A stretch of 64,000 bases of DNA from Agapetus fuscipes. Its lineage: Eukaryota; Arthropoda; Insecta; Trichoptera; Glossosomatidae. Shown piece by piece: positions 1-10,209 of this stretch. The stretch lies in contig OX637350.1 in NCBI GenBank assembly GCA_951799405.1, positions 4,263,852 through 4,327,851 of the forward strand. Direction: 5' to 3'. How positions within the stretch are numbered: the first letter of the stretch is position 1; each line of letters opens with the position of its first letter. The position numbers were made by a program, and so were the translations under genes. The notes beneath the pieces are model-generated. The model saw only the letters and a program-made list of their open reading frames with translations, ran no database searches and was not told the origin of the DNA.

Positions 1-777
1 TAACGGATTGTCTAATATCCGAGTAATCAATTTTAACTGTGTAGTTATAATTACTGTAAATACATTAGCTCAAACACGGAATTTAACCAGATACCTTCTG
101 TGCTTTCATTAACTATTAGACTATGTCCGGACGGCAAAAAGCCAATGTGATAATTAATTAAAACAATTTAATTTTTATTGATGAATTAAATTTAAAAAAA
201 AACTATGTTTGATTATATCTTTTGATCAGAAAAACTGAACATCAATAAACAAAAATCCAGAGATTTCATTCAAAAAACATTTCTGATGGGAACGTTTGAA
301 TTACAGAAATCAGCCTTCGGAACATTCAGCATATTAAAACACAGTACTGTATTTTGGCGGGAAGGAACAACAGAACGGTAACTGGATATTATATTCCATA
401 CAACTCAAAAGCTCTTCATCATCTTATTGGTTAGATTTCCAAAATAGGGCGCGAAAATAGCTCACCCTTGAGTGGTGAAAAAATAACGATTTGACTCCTG
501 CCGTGAATGGCGCCTTATTTGTGGATGCGTGACTAAAGATTTGGCAAACAATGAATATGCCGTATATTTTGGTTTAAATTGTAAAGAAAGAAACGTTATA
601 ATGGGCGGAAGAATAGAGCTTGAAATTGGATTTGTGGAAAAAAAAACAGAGAATAGCCAAAGATGTAAGAAAGAGATGTTGGAGAGCTAATTGCATAAAG
701 AAAAATATTCTATTGAAGTTTGGTACTATTAATATTTCTCAAATAAGGCAGCTGCTAAAAGCTCTTTCCGAAAAGCG
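1..777. other. Unassigned AT-rich sequence, repeat-like at its left edge
   Basis: The first ~60 bases resemble sequence at about 7132-7170 and 36645-36690, around a shared TAATATCCGA core. In those places it lies downstream of hammerhead-like or decayed motifs, so this is probably the edge of the same repeat. I recognise nothing in the rest. Confidence 0.35.
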
Positions 778-817
778 TGTATATCCAGAGTCATGATAAA
801 AGGAGAGCTTGTATGAA
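778..817 (+). mobile_element. RTE-B LINE fragment, left part of an interrupted copy
   Basis: The sequence matches the RTE-B stretch at 32998-33035 (TCCAGAGTCAT followed by AAAAGGAG). The copy resumes at 1065 after a CR1-like insertion, so 778-817 and 1065-1151 are one disrupted LINE end. Confidence 0.6.
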
Positions 818-1064
818 TGATGATGATGATGATTATGATGATTTCCTTATAAGCGCCGTTTCGTAACTCAATGTCACTCCAAGGGCGCTTAGTTTTTTAT
901 TGGGCGAAGAAAAATGTCTTCATCCTCCTCTTTAGGTCCTCAATCGTCTTAGACCTCCGGATTTCTGGTGGTAGTTGATTCCAGGTCGCAGGGCCGGCCA
1001 CTGCAAAAGCACGGTCTCCGAAAACAGTGGCAATTTTTCTTCTAGGTTCATTTAGCAGGGTTTT
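818..1064 (-). mobile_element. CR1-like LINE E, 5'-truncated, inserted in RTE-B
   Basis: Read on the minus strand, this encodes the C-terminal tail of a non-LTR reverse transcriptase, with the motif RAFAVAGPATWNQLPPEIR and then a KRRMKTFFF ending. Such an 'AGP-W-N-LP' tail is typical of CR1/L2/Jockey-type LINEs. A short 3' UTR follows (GCGCCCTTGGAGTGAC, then AACGGCGCTTATAAGGAAAT) and ends in a CAT/ATC microsatellite at 818-840. The insertion is flanked by TATGAA at 812-817 and 1065-1070, a 6-bp target duplication, and it splits an RTE-B copy. Only the last ~55 residues survive. Related tails lie at 27527-27715 and 42561-42630. Confidence 0.75.
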
Positions 1065-1151
1065 TATGAAGAAGGTTATGACTCTGGATGAAATGAAAGA
1101 AAGATGAAAGGACAGAAAGAAATGGCGGTTGGTCATTAATGTTAGCGGCTA
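1065..1151 (+). mobile_element. RTE-B LINE 3' end, right part of an interrupted copy
   Basis: This encodes the end of the RTE-B protein (MTLDEMKE, then KDRKKWRL) with an in-frame stop in the middle. S1 sequence in the same orientation follows about 90 bp downstream. Confidence 0.65.
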
Positions 1152-1242
1152 GAACTAAATAAGACTTTTGTATTCTGTTTTAGTTTTGATGTCCATACAT
1201 ATTATCATTTGTTGATTTTAAAAATGTGATTTGTTATGTATG

Positions 1243-1497
1243 TTGCTTAACTTATAGGTTGGTATGCGGCTGAACACCCATGCTGTTAACAATGGTTCAC
1301 TATGCCAATGTCAACCCTGTTTCAGGAAAGGTCGACAAGAGTTGCAGGGTGTCTTTTCATTTAAGATTTGGGTTTTTATATTGTTATTCCACATGCGGCA
1401 TGTTTAAGCGCGAACTTATACGTGTCTGCTTGTGAGAATGCGTTTAATATAAATCTTAAACGATATATATCTTTGCAGCTTAGATCTAGATTACGTC
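1243..1497 (+). repeat. S1 repeat, near full length
   Basis: It runs from the CTTATAGGTTGGTAT head to the GCAGCTTAGAT tail. It lies downstream of the RTE-B end at 1151 in the same orientation. Confidence 0.8.
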
Positions 1498-1499
1498 AA

Positions 1500-2126
1500 T
1501 AAAAAGAAAAATGACAAAACGCCACACCTACCTACTACATCCAAAAATAAATAACAGATTTTAAAGTCATTTTTATTTTATTTCAATACATAAAATTACG
1601 TGCTTCATAAGGAAAGTTATTATCCCAGATTTTCTTTATATGGCTGGTCACGTATTACACCCTCCGCGTGACCGGGCTAGAGTAAAGATTTATTTTTATT
1701 ATTTTTTTTTCATTTACCAAAAATGTATGGAATCTGAAACGTTCACAGAATTCACCTCTCAATTTCTATACATTTTTTTGGTAAACGCTTTTGTTGAGTA
1801 CAACGTTACTTTTATACTTGGACTACAGGATGTGAATCGTGTGAAGAACAGAAGGAGGATATCATTACCGAATTTTGTTTTTATTTCGCTTCTGTGCATG
1901 GGACATCCAAGGAAATAAACATACAAAGAAATATAAACACCATCTAGAAAAACAATCTAGAAGAATTGTGTGCGCTAGAAGAGAGAGGATCTGGAATTTA
2001 ATATAGAAGGGATATCTACAAAGTTATCTATCATAAAAAATGAACCCTTATTACTTTAATTGGGTGCAGAGCCTTTAGATGATGACCGCACATTCAACAT
2101 TTTTACGTGAGACTTTTTATGTATGT
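1500..2126. other. Unassigned AT-rich sequence
   Basis: There is a short open frame at 1640-1918 with no recognisable domain. I see no repeat or gene signal. Confidence 0.3.
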
Positions 2127-2460
2127 AAGCTATAATCTAAGGTGCAAAAATATGTTAATATTTTAGATTCAAATAAAGTGCTTGCCCACAAACACGCATG
2201 TGTACATTACACCCTGCAACTCTTGCCGACCTTCTCTGACACAGGGGTGACATTGGCAAAGTGAACCATTTTCTACAGCATGGGTGGTCAGCCACATACC
2301 AACCAATAAGTCAAGGAACAACATTTGCGCTTACAAATGCTGCATGCGTGCTTACAAATTAAAATCCAAATCTCAAATGAACATACGCCCTGGAACTTTT
2401 GCCAACCTTCCCTAAAACAGGGTTGAAATAGGCAAAATGAACCAATTTTTACAATATGGT
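2127..2460 (-). repeat. Two S1 copies in tandem, one internally deleted
   Basis: The first (2127-2324) has both ends but lacks middle sequence. The second (2325-2460) starts in the middle of S1 and stops before the 5' head. Both are on the minus strand. Confidence 0.7.
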
Positions 2461-2499
2461 AGTAGATAAAGTTTAAAAGAGTGGTAGAATATACAGTAA

Positions 2500-2875
2500 A
2501 AATAGCAACGCAGCTCAACGCAATTAAGCTACACATATAGTATAACTTATAGCCGCGTTTTAAACCCAAACTCGCCACATACGAAACCCTAAGGGGTTCG
2601 CATGTGGCGAGTGGAACGTTTTTATTTTTACAGGGAAGGGGGCCAGCCTTACATCAGCCACTGCAGTTTAAGTGGGGGTTTCCCAACTCCCAAGGGGGCA
2701 GGTAATCGTTTCTTATGAAGGCTGAGTAAACCTTGCGGGCATTCTATTTTGAGGTTTGAAATAAACACCGAAACGGCAAATCATTTCCAACACCCTCGGT
2801 GGGATTTGAACATGAGCTCACGGCATGGAATACAAGATCTATACCAATTGAGCTATCGACCGGACTAATATAATC
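2500..2875 (-). repeat. S2, tRNA-derived SINE, near full length
   Basis: On the minus strand the head (about 2797-2872) carries an A-box-like TAGCTCAATTGG and a B-box-like GTTCAAATCCC, as in a tRNA-derived pol III promoter. The body follows (GAGGGTGT, GAAATGATTTGCC, then a GGCTGGCCCCCTTCCC block), and the 3' part contains GCCACATGCGAACCCC. Other copies are at 26908, 29978 and 23500. Confidence 0.75.
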
Positions 2876-3004
2876 TAATCTAATCGAATGTAGCAAATAT
2901 ATGCTACTTTGGAGGTTCACATTACATGCATTCTCACAACCAGACACGTACAAGTTCGCGCTTGCACATGCCTCATGTGAACCTACAACATAAAAACCAA
3001 ATCA
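2872..3004 (-). repeat. S1 repeat, 3' half
   Basis: Only the tail half is present, beginning on the plus strand with repeated TAATC units and ending near the AACATAAAAACC block. Confidence 0.65.
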
Positions 3005-3629
3005 CTTACTATCTTTGATAATACTCGTTTTTCTTTGATAGATGGTATACACGTAAGGAATTGCATACAAAAATGTCATGAATGGATGATGGTGTATAAG
3101 AGGCATAACAGGACGGGTACACAGATAGGTACGAGTGGGTACGAGTAACAAGACGAGTGTGAGGAAGGGGGACGAGTAAATGGACGAGTGTGGGGAAGGG
3201 GGCAAGTAGCGTGTGAGTCTACTCGGCGCGCCTAGGAGTGCAGGACACGTGGAAATATACCTCGGAGACGTCATCCGAGCCGCATTCCGTAATGTGTGTA
3301 CCCTGCTCCCCAAGTATAAAGCGTTTAAAGTTCTCAAACATAGCGTATTAACCCCCCTACCTTCGAGTTACTTTCCGAGATATTGGCAAAAAATAATAAG
3401 CAATTGAAACCACAATGTACCCCTGACTTTTGAAGAGTATATATGAAAAATAACGAAACGTCAAACAAACAAACGAACGCTTAGCCAGTCTTTGAGGAAC
3501 TAACTTGTCTATACTTGTAATGGCGTGACTTTGTAACTTAGGCGGACGCCAGGCGGTTTGTACCTAGTTTTCAAATTTATTTTTTTCTCAAGGGCGTACG
3601 CGATATGTAGCAGAATGGTTCACTCAAAA
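3005..3629. other. Unassigned, with a purine-rich patch
   Basis: About 3110-3210 is rich in GACGAGTG and GGGGAAGGGGG words in imperfect repetition. I recognise nothing else. Confidence 0.3.
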
Positions 3630-3878
3630 TTTTCATATCTTGTACGTTCATATGCATAGGGCGGTTGAACAGAAACATTCGCTCCAACATCTCATAATAC
3701 AGGAAAGAATTCAAGGACGACCAGCTCCAGGTTGAAGGAGAACATCTTGGTTGAAGAATCTGAAACAGTGGTTTGGTAGAAATACAATATCCTTCCTTCG
3801 TGCAGCAGTATCGAGGGTGCAAATCACCATGATAATCGCCAATCTTCGCTGAAGACGCATAAGAAGACGAAGAAGAAA
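3630..3878 (+). pseudogene. RTE-D LINE C-terminal remnant
   Basis: The frame beginning at 3661 encodes QHLIIQERIQGR, then RRTSWLKNLKQWFGRN and SFLRAAVSRVQI. This is the conserved C-terminal tail of RTE-type LINE proteins, where 'RRRTSWLKNLRQWF...LFRAA' is usual. An in-frame stop at 3733-3735 and loss of everything upstream make it a pseudogene. The frame ends at 3850-3852 and runs into a GAAGAC/GAAGAA-rich tail. A sister copy lies at 46446-46970. It abuts a minus-strand RTE fragment tail to tail. Confidence 0.75.
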
Positions 3879-4190
3879 CTGTAACTGTAGCTAGGGGTAG
3901 TCAAATACTCAGCAAACTTGCATCCACTCCTTCCTTTCCTTGCAATCCTTTCCATATTGCACATTCACTCCGTAAATCCAATGTTTGGTCTTTTCTTTCC
4001 CATTTTGCCTCGGAATATACACTTTGTCTGATATTTATCATTCATTATTTGCACATGTCCAAACCATCTTATTTTCACGTCCTGTTTCACCTTGTATTTC
4101 TCTTCTACCCATTCATTCCTACTACATCTCTTATAATTATTGTTCCTGCCACATATCAAGTGTTTTCTGTCCGTACTTCACTTCCCAAAA
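3879..4190 (-). pseudogene. RTE LINE C-terminal remnant (RTE-C-like)
   Basis: The minus strand encodes RNEWVEEKYKVKQDVKIRWF, GHVQIMND, then a degraded GKMGKKRP segment. It ends in a CCCCTAG block followed by CAGTTACAGTT-type tail units at 3879-3895. These match the RTE-C copies at 12131 and 38488 but are more decayed. Confidence 0.7.
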
Positions 4191-4194
4191 TCAA

Positions 4195-4310
4195 TCCCAA
4201 AATGAATGCAAACTAAAAGCAGCGCTAACAGTGCGCGTTTCACTTTTCATTATTTTTTTTGTAAAACGCTATCGTTAAGTTTAAACGTACTTGGGATTCA
4301 GTTGGTAGAA
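4195..4310 (+). repeat. Repeat with AAAACGCTATCGTT motif
   Basis: The segment has CAAACTAAAAGCAGCGCTAA, then CACTTTTCAT and GTAAAACGCTATCGTTAAG. Similar words occur at 14690-14800, 37875-38220, 49190-49265 and 56785-56880. It is probably a short inverted-repeat DNA element family. Confidence 0.4.
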
Positions 4311-4781
4311 CACGAGTACGTACACACATGTCCCGGTACACACATCGGCTTCCTGGACGTCCGACTGATTCGTAGTTACTGGGCGTAAGGCAGCGTACAA
4401 GTCCCCCGAGTATCTTTGATCTGAGAAAATGTACTACCCGACACAAAATATAATTGAGGAGATATATTTTGTTTGTACATACAAGCTGCTCACTGGCTGA
4501 GATGAACAAATTCCATTTTGCGAGATTTTTTTCATCAAATTATTGAGTCTTCAGTTTTCTCTCAACTGAAAGATTTCAAGCTCCATTGGTTGAAAATTGA
4601 TGATGGCGTTGAGTACAAGGTCTACTTGAATGTATTTAAGTATACACAAAACATTTCGCATGTGTATTTCTCAGAGCTAAGTGTGATGGATGCAGTTGCA
4701 ACGCAACAAAACTGCACAAATAGTGAAACTTCTAACCGCTTTGCCACCGAATTGCATTTCACGAGTCGAGGCTATTCATTT
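4311..4781. other. Unassigned
   Basis: Short open frames only, with nothing recognisable. Confidence 0.3.
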
Positions 4782-4886
4782 TCATAGGGAAGGGGGCAGG
4801 ATTTACACCAACCACTTCCTTGAAGTGTGGGTTTCCCTGCTTCTGAAATTACGTGTTCTCATTTCTCGTGAAGACTGAGGAAAACT
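4782..4886 (-). repeat. S2 SINE body fragment
   Basis: It contains AGGGAAGGGGGCAG, the AACCACTTCC...GTGGGTTTCCC block and GAAGACTGAGGAAAAC, matching the S2 body at 2625-2735. The tRNA-like head is missing. Confidence 0.55.
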
Positions 4887-6935
4887 TCCTATTTATCTTT
4901 TTAATTTTTCTTACTTATTTAATGTCTTCAATAGAGAAGGGAGGTCTCGAATCATGATCCTTAGAGTTATAAAGATTTTGCTTCAAATTGTTTTTCCGGG
5001 TCTCAAACGTGGTCCATTTTTTTCCTTTTTTTCTTGTTTACTTTTCTTTACTACGCTATTAGTACCTCCTTTGGAGATCTGCTACTTTATGAATGAAGAC
5101 GTTTTTTTTGAGAACTAGAAAATCCTCAAGAATAAATCAACAAATGGAGTTTCCGTCTTTGCTGGTAGGCTGTTAATATTCCAAGATGTATGCTCACATA
5201 TTTATACCGTTGGGCTTACATTCCCCATGACAATCTACAATTGCACACGAAATTTACGTCCATGTACGTGATCATCTCGGAAATATTGTTTAAATTAGGT
5301 TTGCGTGATAAATCGCGCTTGGAAATACAGAAAAAAATTATATACAACGAAATATGGACAAAATTATGCTCAATCATTTTATCCATAACTGTTAGGATGG
5401 CAGAATGATTCGCGGTAAATCAGATTCATTCATAAATCAAACGGAAAAATAACCGCTAATAGATAAAAATATGATGTAAGCGAGTATGAACGTGTGCAAT
5501 AAAAATACTCTTAACTATTCTCGGATGTATATTTTGCCTGTGCAATAAAAAATGATTTATTCTTTACTGATGATTATCAATAAAGGTGTTGCTGTTGAAA
5601 CCTTGATTTTATTAAAAATGCAAAAAAAAAAGTTTTTTTCACCACACTTGCCCCTTTAAACAGTCTCTTGAATACACTATTTTAATTTTTAAGGTCTGCC
5701 AGTTGTTTTCCTGCTTGCATTGTAATCATTTTTTAAATTTTGGAGCGGGGCTTGTCACTTCGGGATTTTTCGGTTTTAGTTAACTCGTAACTTAACTTGT
5801 AACTGTGTATGTGTGTTCAAGCATAGCGCCGCCGGCATTGTGTATATATACTTACTCCGACTCATAAATACCTACTCCCGCTAATTATTGTTAAAATAAT
5901 ATTATGCGATAGATACCTATTATTGGAGCATTGGAGATACTTATGTATTTGTGTTTTGTGTATGTGCAACTCCTTTGTTCTGTTGTTGTCTTTAAAAATA
6001 AATAAATAAATAACTCGAATTGGAGTACTATTTTGAATAAGAATTAAAGTAATATTCAAGTAAAATATAACTAAACTTCGAAATACCGGGTCATATTTAT
6101 AAATAGAGTTAATCTCATGATTAAAAGCATGAAAAAAGAACTACATAGTATGAAACATAATTTTTTGGTCACTACCGAATGCCGATACATTTTTTTTCTA
6201 TCCACGTGGATTATATTACATATATTTTATTTTGCCTCAACAAAGGTACGCAGGAATTTAAAAGAAGAATCGCTAAAGAGCCGGCCGTAATTCAAACAAC
6301 TTTAACAACACCAAAATATGCCCTTGAATCCAAATAACATCATAATAATACCATCACGATAGAGCAAAACCAAGTAGAGAAACATCACGGCAAAACTAAA
6401 CCACAGCGTGTATAAATAAAAACCATAGAATCTAAAGCAATGCCTCTTGTGAGCGTTTCAATTTCTGTATATTTTTTTAAATAGTTTAGACGAAGTTGAG
6501 CTAAGCCGAGGAACGAAAAAAACAAGACCGGGTCTGAACAAAAGGAGCGCGCCAGGCATGGATATTTTAGTACTATAAAATCAAAAGCAGCCATCTAAGA
6601 TTTTTTACAATATTGAAATAAATACATAGAAACACTTGAAATCATTTTCTCATCATTTCTATATTTGTATCTATTTTATTTATTTATCCTAGGTTGCTGG
6701 TTTTGATTGTGTAGGTCTCGTTTTAAGGTTTTTGTATAATAATGGAGGGAAAAAATCTAATCAAAGCCTCTCAAATAACCCCGTGAGCGCTGTGTCGGAA
6801 AAAAAAACATGAAAAAAAGAATCTACGAGTAAAAACAGGTCTCAGATTCCCGCCACCTGCCGGTTGTGGAGTCTTTTGTGAAGAATGCAGGTAACGTGAA
6901 GGTAGATTTCATGCACTGCCCAAATAAACCTGCGT
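4887..6935. other. Long unassigned AT-rich stretch
   Basis: I see no gene, RNA or clear repeat in these 2 kb. Around 6415-6600 there is a weak match to a recurrent word set (CTCTTGTGAGCGTTTCAATT) seen again near 9370, 42780 and 50260. Confidence 0.3.
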
Positions 6936-7059
6936 GTGCTTTGTTGCATTTTTTAGATGCATGAGTCGTGAACAACCAAATTCCTCTGTATTGACTTTTT
7001 CCCTGTTTTCTATAATCTGTATTCTAAGTCGCAATGATACATTAACATTCATATTCGTG

Positions 7060-7180
7060 CAGAGAGGGTGTCTCCTGAAGACGTTAGCTACATCGCTAAC
7101 GAAACGTCGAGAACAATGTAAGTTCTCTTATAACGGTTCGTCTAATATCCGATTAATACATTTGAACCCTGTGTTTTTTT
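7060..7180 (+). ncRNA. Hammerhead-like ribozyme motif, PLE-type
   Basis: CTGAAGA is at 7075-7081, followed by one extra base and a perfect 6-bp stem II (GTTAGC 7083-7088 with GCTAAC 7095-7100). Then come GAAA (7101-7104), the loopless palindrome ACGT and a C at 7108. TCTC just before the core can pair with GAGA just after it as stem I. Penelope-like elements are known to carry such minimal type I hammerheads. The extra base before stem II departs from the classical consensus, so activity is uncertain. Downstream sequence matches the left edge of the window and about 36330. Confidence 0.55.
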
Positions 7181-7371
7181 TTGTTTTTTTTTTTTATTGT
7201 AGAAAAATAATGCTAATTTAAACAATTACATGTCAATTCAAAATAAAATCAGTTATGTCAGAGGCGCTGTACAATTAGGAACCTGACAGCTTTCTCCTTA
7301 AATTTAATCACTAGTTTTCTTGATTTACGCTGGCACTTTATTATATTCATCAAATCCTCTGTTAGTATTGT

Positions 7372-7630
7372 AAATTATAATCTAATCTAAGTTGCAAAGA
7401 TATGTAACATTGGGGATTCACATTACAGGTATATGCATATAAGCAGACACGTATTAGTTCGCGCTTACACATTCTGCATGTGTATCTTCTTACAAATTGA
7501 AATCCAAACTTCTTTAAAAGAATTGAAAATTTGTCTTGGCACACGTTAGACGTCCCTATCTAAGTCTCAAAGATTTGTAACATTTAAGATTCATATTACA
7601 CGCATTCCCATATAAGTTCGCGCCTTAATG
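7372..7630 (-). repeat. Two partial S1 copies
   Basis: 7372-7515 has the GATTA-rich tail and 3' half. 7557-7630 is a second, shorter tail fragment in the same orientation. Confidence 0.65.
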
Positions 7631-7665
7631 TGGCACTTAAATGTTATTTATTATTTGTACCTACT

Positions 7666-7918
7666 CCTTGACTTACAGGTTGGTAAGAGGCTGACCATCC
7701 ATGCTTTAGAAAATGATTCACTGTTCCAATATCACCCCTGTTTCAGGGAAGGTCGGCAAGAGTTGCAGGGTGTATGTTTATTTGAGATTTAGGTTTTTAT
7801 GTTGCAGGTTCATATGCGGCATGTGCAAGTGCGAACTTATACGTATCTGCTTGTAAGAATGCATATAATGTGAATCTCCCATGTTACATTTCTTTGTAAT
7901 TAGATTAGATTAAATTGA
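7666..7918 (+). repeat. S1 repeat, full length
   Basis: It has the intact head (TCCTTGACTTACAGG), the hairpin-like CCCCTGTTTCAGGG core and the TTAGATTAGATTA tail. Confidence 0.8.
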
Positions 7919-7924
7919 GCAGAT

Positions 7925-8360
7925 ATTTTTTTCAACCCAGCAAAGAACATTTATCGTTTATTTAAAAAATTCGGCATGTTGTAACATTCATAGTATGTAA
8001 AATGGATAAATAATGTTTTGCCACGCATTTTGTATTAAGAAATTAAAACGTTTTGTATTATATTATCATGATAAAATTTGATGTGTCAATTTGTCCATCG
8101 AACAAGGTATCGACTAGAAGTGACACTTTATTTTTCTTTGTGCATGATGCCGATGTAACATAATACGGTTGATGACGCTTAGCGACCCGGCTCAGAAATA
8201 TGATGCGGGTTTAAATTTTCACTTTGATAACATTTTTATTAACAGGCCCATAAGATTTTATATGAGGCATTAAAAATAAAATTTAGTTTTTATTATATTA
8301 CAAAACCAACGCCTATGCGTAAATATGTTTTTTTAGTCATTTGTAAGATAACTGATAATT
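7925..8360. other. Unassigned
   Basis: AT-rich, nothing recognised. Confidence 0.3.
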
Positions 8361-8361
8361 A

Positions 8362-8626
8362 GTTAATTCTAATCTAATCTAATCTAAGCTGCAAAGATAT
8401 ATATAATTTAAGATTTATATTAAATGCATTCCCACAAGCAGACATGTAAAATTCCGCGCTAACACATGCCGCATGTGGACCTACAACATCAAACCCCAAT
8501 CTCAAATGAACATAAGCCCTGCAACTATTGCCGTCCTTCCCTGTAACAGGGGTGATATTGGCAAAGTGAAACATTTTTACAGCATGGGTGGTCAGCCGCA
8601 TATCAACCTATAAGTCAAGGAACATT
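8362..8626 (-). repeat. S1 repeat, full length
   Basis: It runs from a repeated TAATC tail to the AAGTCAAGGAA 5' head. It lies head to head with the plus-strand copy at 8641. Confidence 0.8.
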
Positions 8627-8640
8627 GTTGATGATTAATT

Positions 8641-8872
8641 TCCTTGACTTATAGGTTGGTATGTGGTTGACCACCCTCACTGTAAACAAATGGTTCACTT
8701 TGCCTATGTCACCCGTGTTTCAGGGAAGGTCGGCAAAAGCAGCAGGGTTTATGTTCATTTGAGGTTTGGATTTTAATTTGTAAATACACATGCAGCATAT
8801 ATGAGAGCGAACAAAAAACGTGCATGTTCGTGGACATGCATTTAATATGAACTATATCGTAACTTAGATTAA
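8641..8872 (+). repeat. S1 repeat, near full length
   Basis: Head TTCCTTGACTTATAGG, tail AACTTAGATTA. It forms an inverted pair with 8362-8626, separated by about 14 bp. Confidence 0.8.
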
Positions 8873-8993
8873 AGGTCGCTAAGGACCAGTATCGCATAGA
8901 AGTGTGAGGATGGACGGCCGAAAAAAAACTATATTTTCAAATGCTGGAGTGATGTTTTCCGGGATCTGTTGCCGTGGTCTGTGGGAGCTGGAG

Positions 8994-9041
8994 CTTCCGG
9001 ACGTTTCGCCCATTTCTACGATGGGCTTCTTCAGCGTGAAG
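8994..9041 (-). ncRNA. Hammerhead-like ribozyme motif, minus strand
   Basis: Read on the minus strand: CTGAAGA (9034-9028), one extra base, stem II GCCCAT pairing with ATGGGC, GAAA, loopless palindrome ACGT and C. CTTCACG before the core pairs with CGGAAG after it as a 6-bp stem I with one bulged A. The layout is the same as at 7075 and 52646. Nearby minus-strand sequence shows no clear PLE coding region. Confidence 0.55.
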
Positions 9042-9119
9042 TATGATGATGATGATGATGATCTTTTCAAATTTGTGCCGAGTCCGTCGTTTCAAAATAT
9101 AATTGTTAAAAAAAACTGA

Positions 9120-9600
9120 CCGATTTGATGGATAGAAAGTGATCCACAAAATGAGTCGATACAAACATGAAACATAACCAAATTGCGTTTGGAAAAAACG
9201 CATCATTATCAAAAAAACCGAGACGGCCATTTTAACCAAAATACAGCACAACAAACAATACGTGATCTGAAATTTTTTCCTCACTTCTAGATCGGACCGT
9301 ACCCCAACCATAAAACAGAACGTGTAAACTCAATAGCATTTTACCTAATATCTATCAAAACAAAAACGCTCACTAGACGCGCCTTTTTAGTCCCAATATA
9401 TTTTTTAGCTTTTAAAGATTTTTTATAGAAGTTCACTATTCACTGCTGACTTCACTGCGTTGTATCGATTTGAATAAACCGCCAGTTTTTTTTTATATTT
9501 TAACAATTCTTCGATTTTCTCACATGCATCACTGATTCAGATGAACTGAAAAATGCTTTCACTGCCTACGAAATACGTAAAAAAGTGTGTCATACTTTTT
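9120..9600. other. Unassigned
   Basis: There is a CGCTCACTAGACGCGCC word set at about 9370, resembling 42785 and 50262. Otherwise nothing. Confidence 0.3.
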
Positions 9601-9602
9601 TA

Positions 9603-9676
9603 ACATAATAGCTCAGTTGGTAGATTGCTTGCATTCCGTAAAGAGAGCTCAGGTTCGAATCCCACCATACTATCTA
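9603..9676 (+). repeat. S2 SINE head only (tRNA-like)
   Basis: A-box-like TAGCTCAGTTGG and B-box-like GGTTCGAATCCC at the expected spacing, but the SINE body is absent after CCCACCATAC. It is not a convincing functional tRNA because no full cloverleaf is visible. Confidence 0.55.
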
Positions 9677-9725
9677 ACTAACTAATGTATGAACTTTACG
9701 TGTTATTATATATTTGTAATTTACA

Positions 9726-10206
9726 TTGATGTATGGAAGTGAGGCGTGGACAGTTAATGAATGTGAACTGAGTAAAGTATGTACGGTTGAAATGGCTTAC
9801 CTGAGAGCAATGGCTGGAAAGACACTGAATGATAGAGTACGTAATGATTGGGTGATGAACGAGTGTGGTATAAAAGAGAATATGAGAATGAGAGTACAAA
9901 AAAGTACTATGAGATGGTTCGGACATCTCGAAAGAATGGATGATGAACGACTAACGAAGAAAGTGTATAAAGGAAATGTCAGAGGAAAGCGCGAAAGGGG
10001 AAGGCCGAGGAAAGAATGGTTAGACCAAATAGGTGAGATTGCGAAAGAATGGAACCTGCAGAGTGAGAATAAGAGAAGAGTATGTATGAAAAATGTGATG
10101 AATATTGAGGAAATGAAAGTGGTTTGTAAGGACAGAAAAAAGTGGAGGCGCATCTGCGGAGGTACCGGCCACCCCTAGTGGAACGGCGGCAGGATACAGT
10201 ACAGTA
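9726..10206 (+). pseudogene. RTE-A LINE C-terminal remnant
   Basis: The 150-codon frame (9726-10178) starts at MYGSEAWTVNECE and continues with KTLNDRVRNDWV, MRWFGHLERMDD, RGRPRKEWLDQIGEIAKEW and CKDRKKWRRICGGTGHP. The 'YGSEAW...RWFGH...RGRPRKxWxD' series is the region downstream of the reverse transcriptase in RTE-type LINE proteins. Endonuclease and RT domains are absent, as expected for a 5'-truncated insertion. The frame is followed by CCCCTAGTGGAACGGCGGCA and a CAGTA-repeat tail. The frame is undamaged, but the methionine is internal to the original protein, so I call it a pseudogene. Confidence 0.85.
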
Positions 10207-10209
10207 GTA

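Noticed and set aside
9603..9676. Possible tRNA gene
   Set aside because: It is the same S2-type head and lacks a convincing acceptor stem and anticodon arm.
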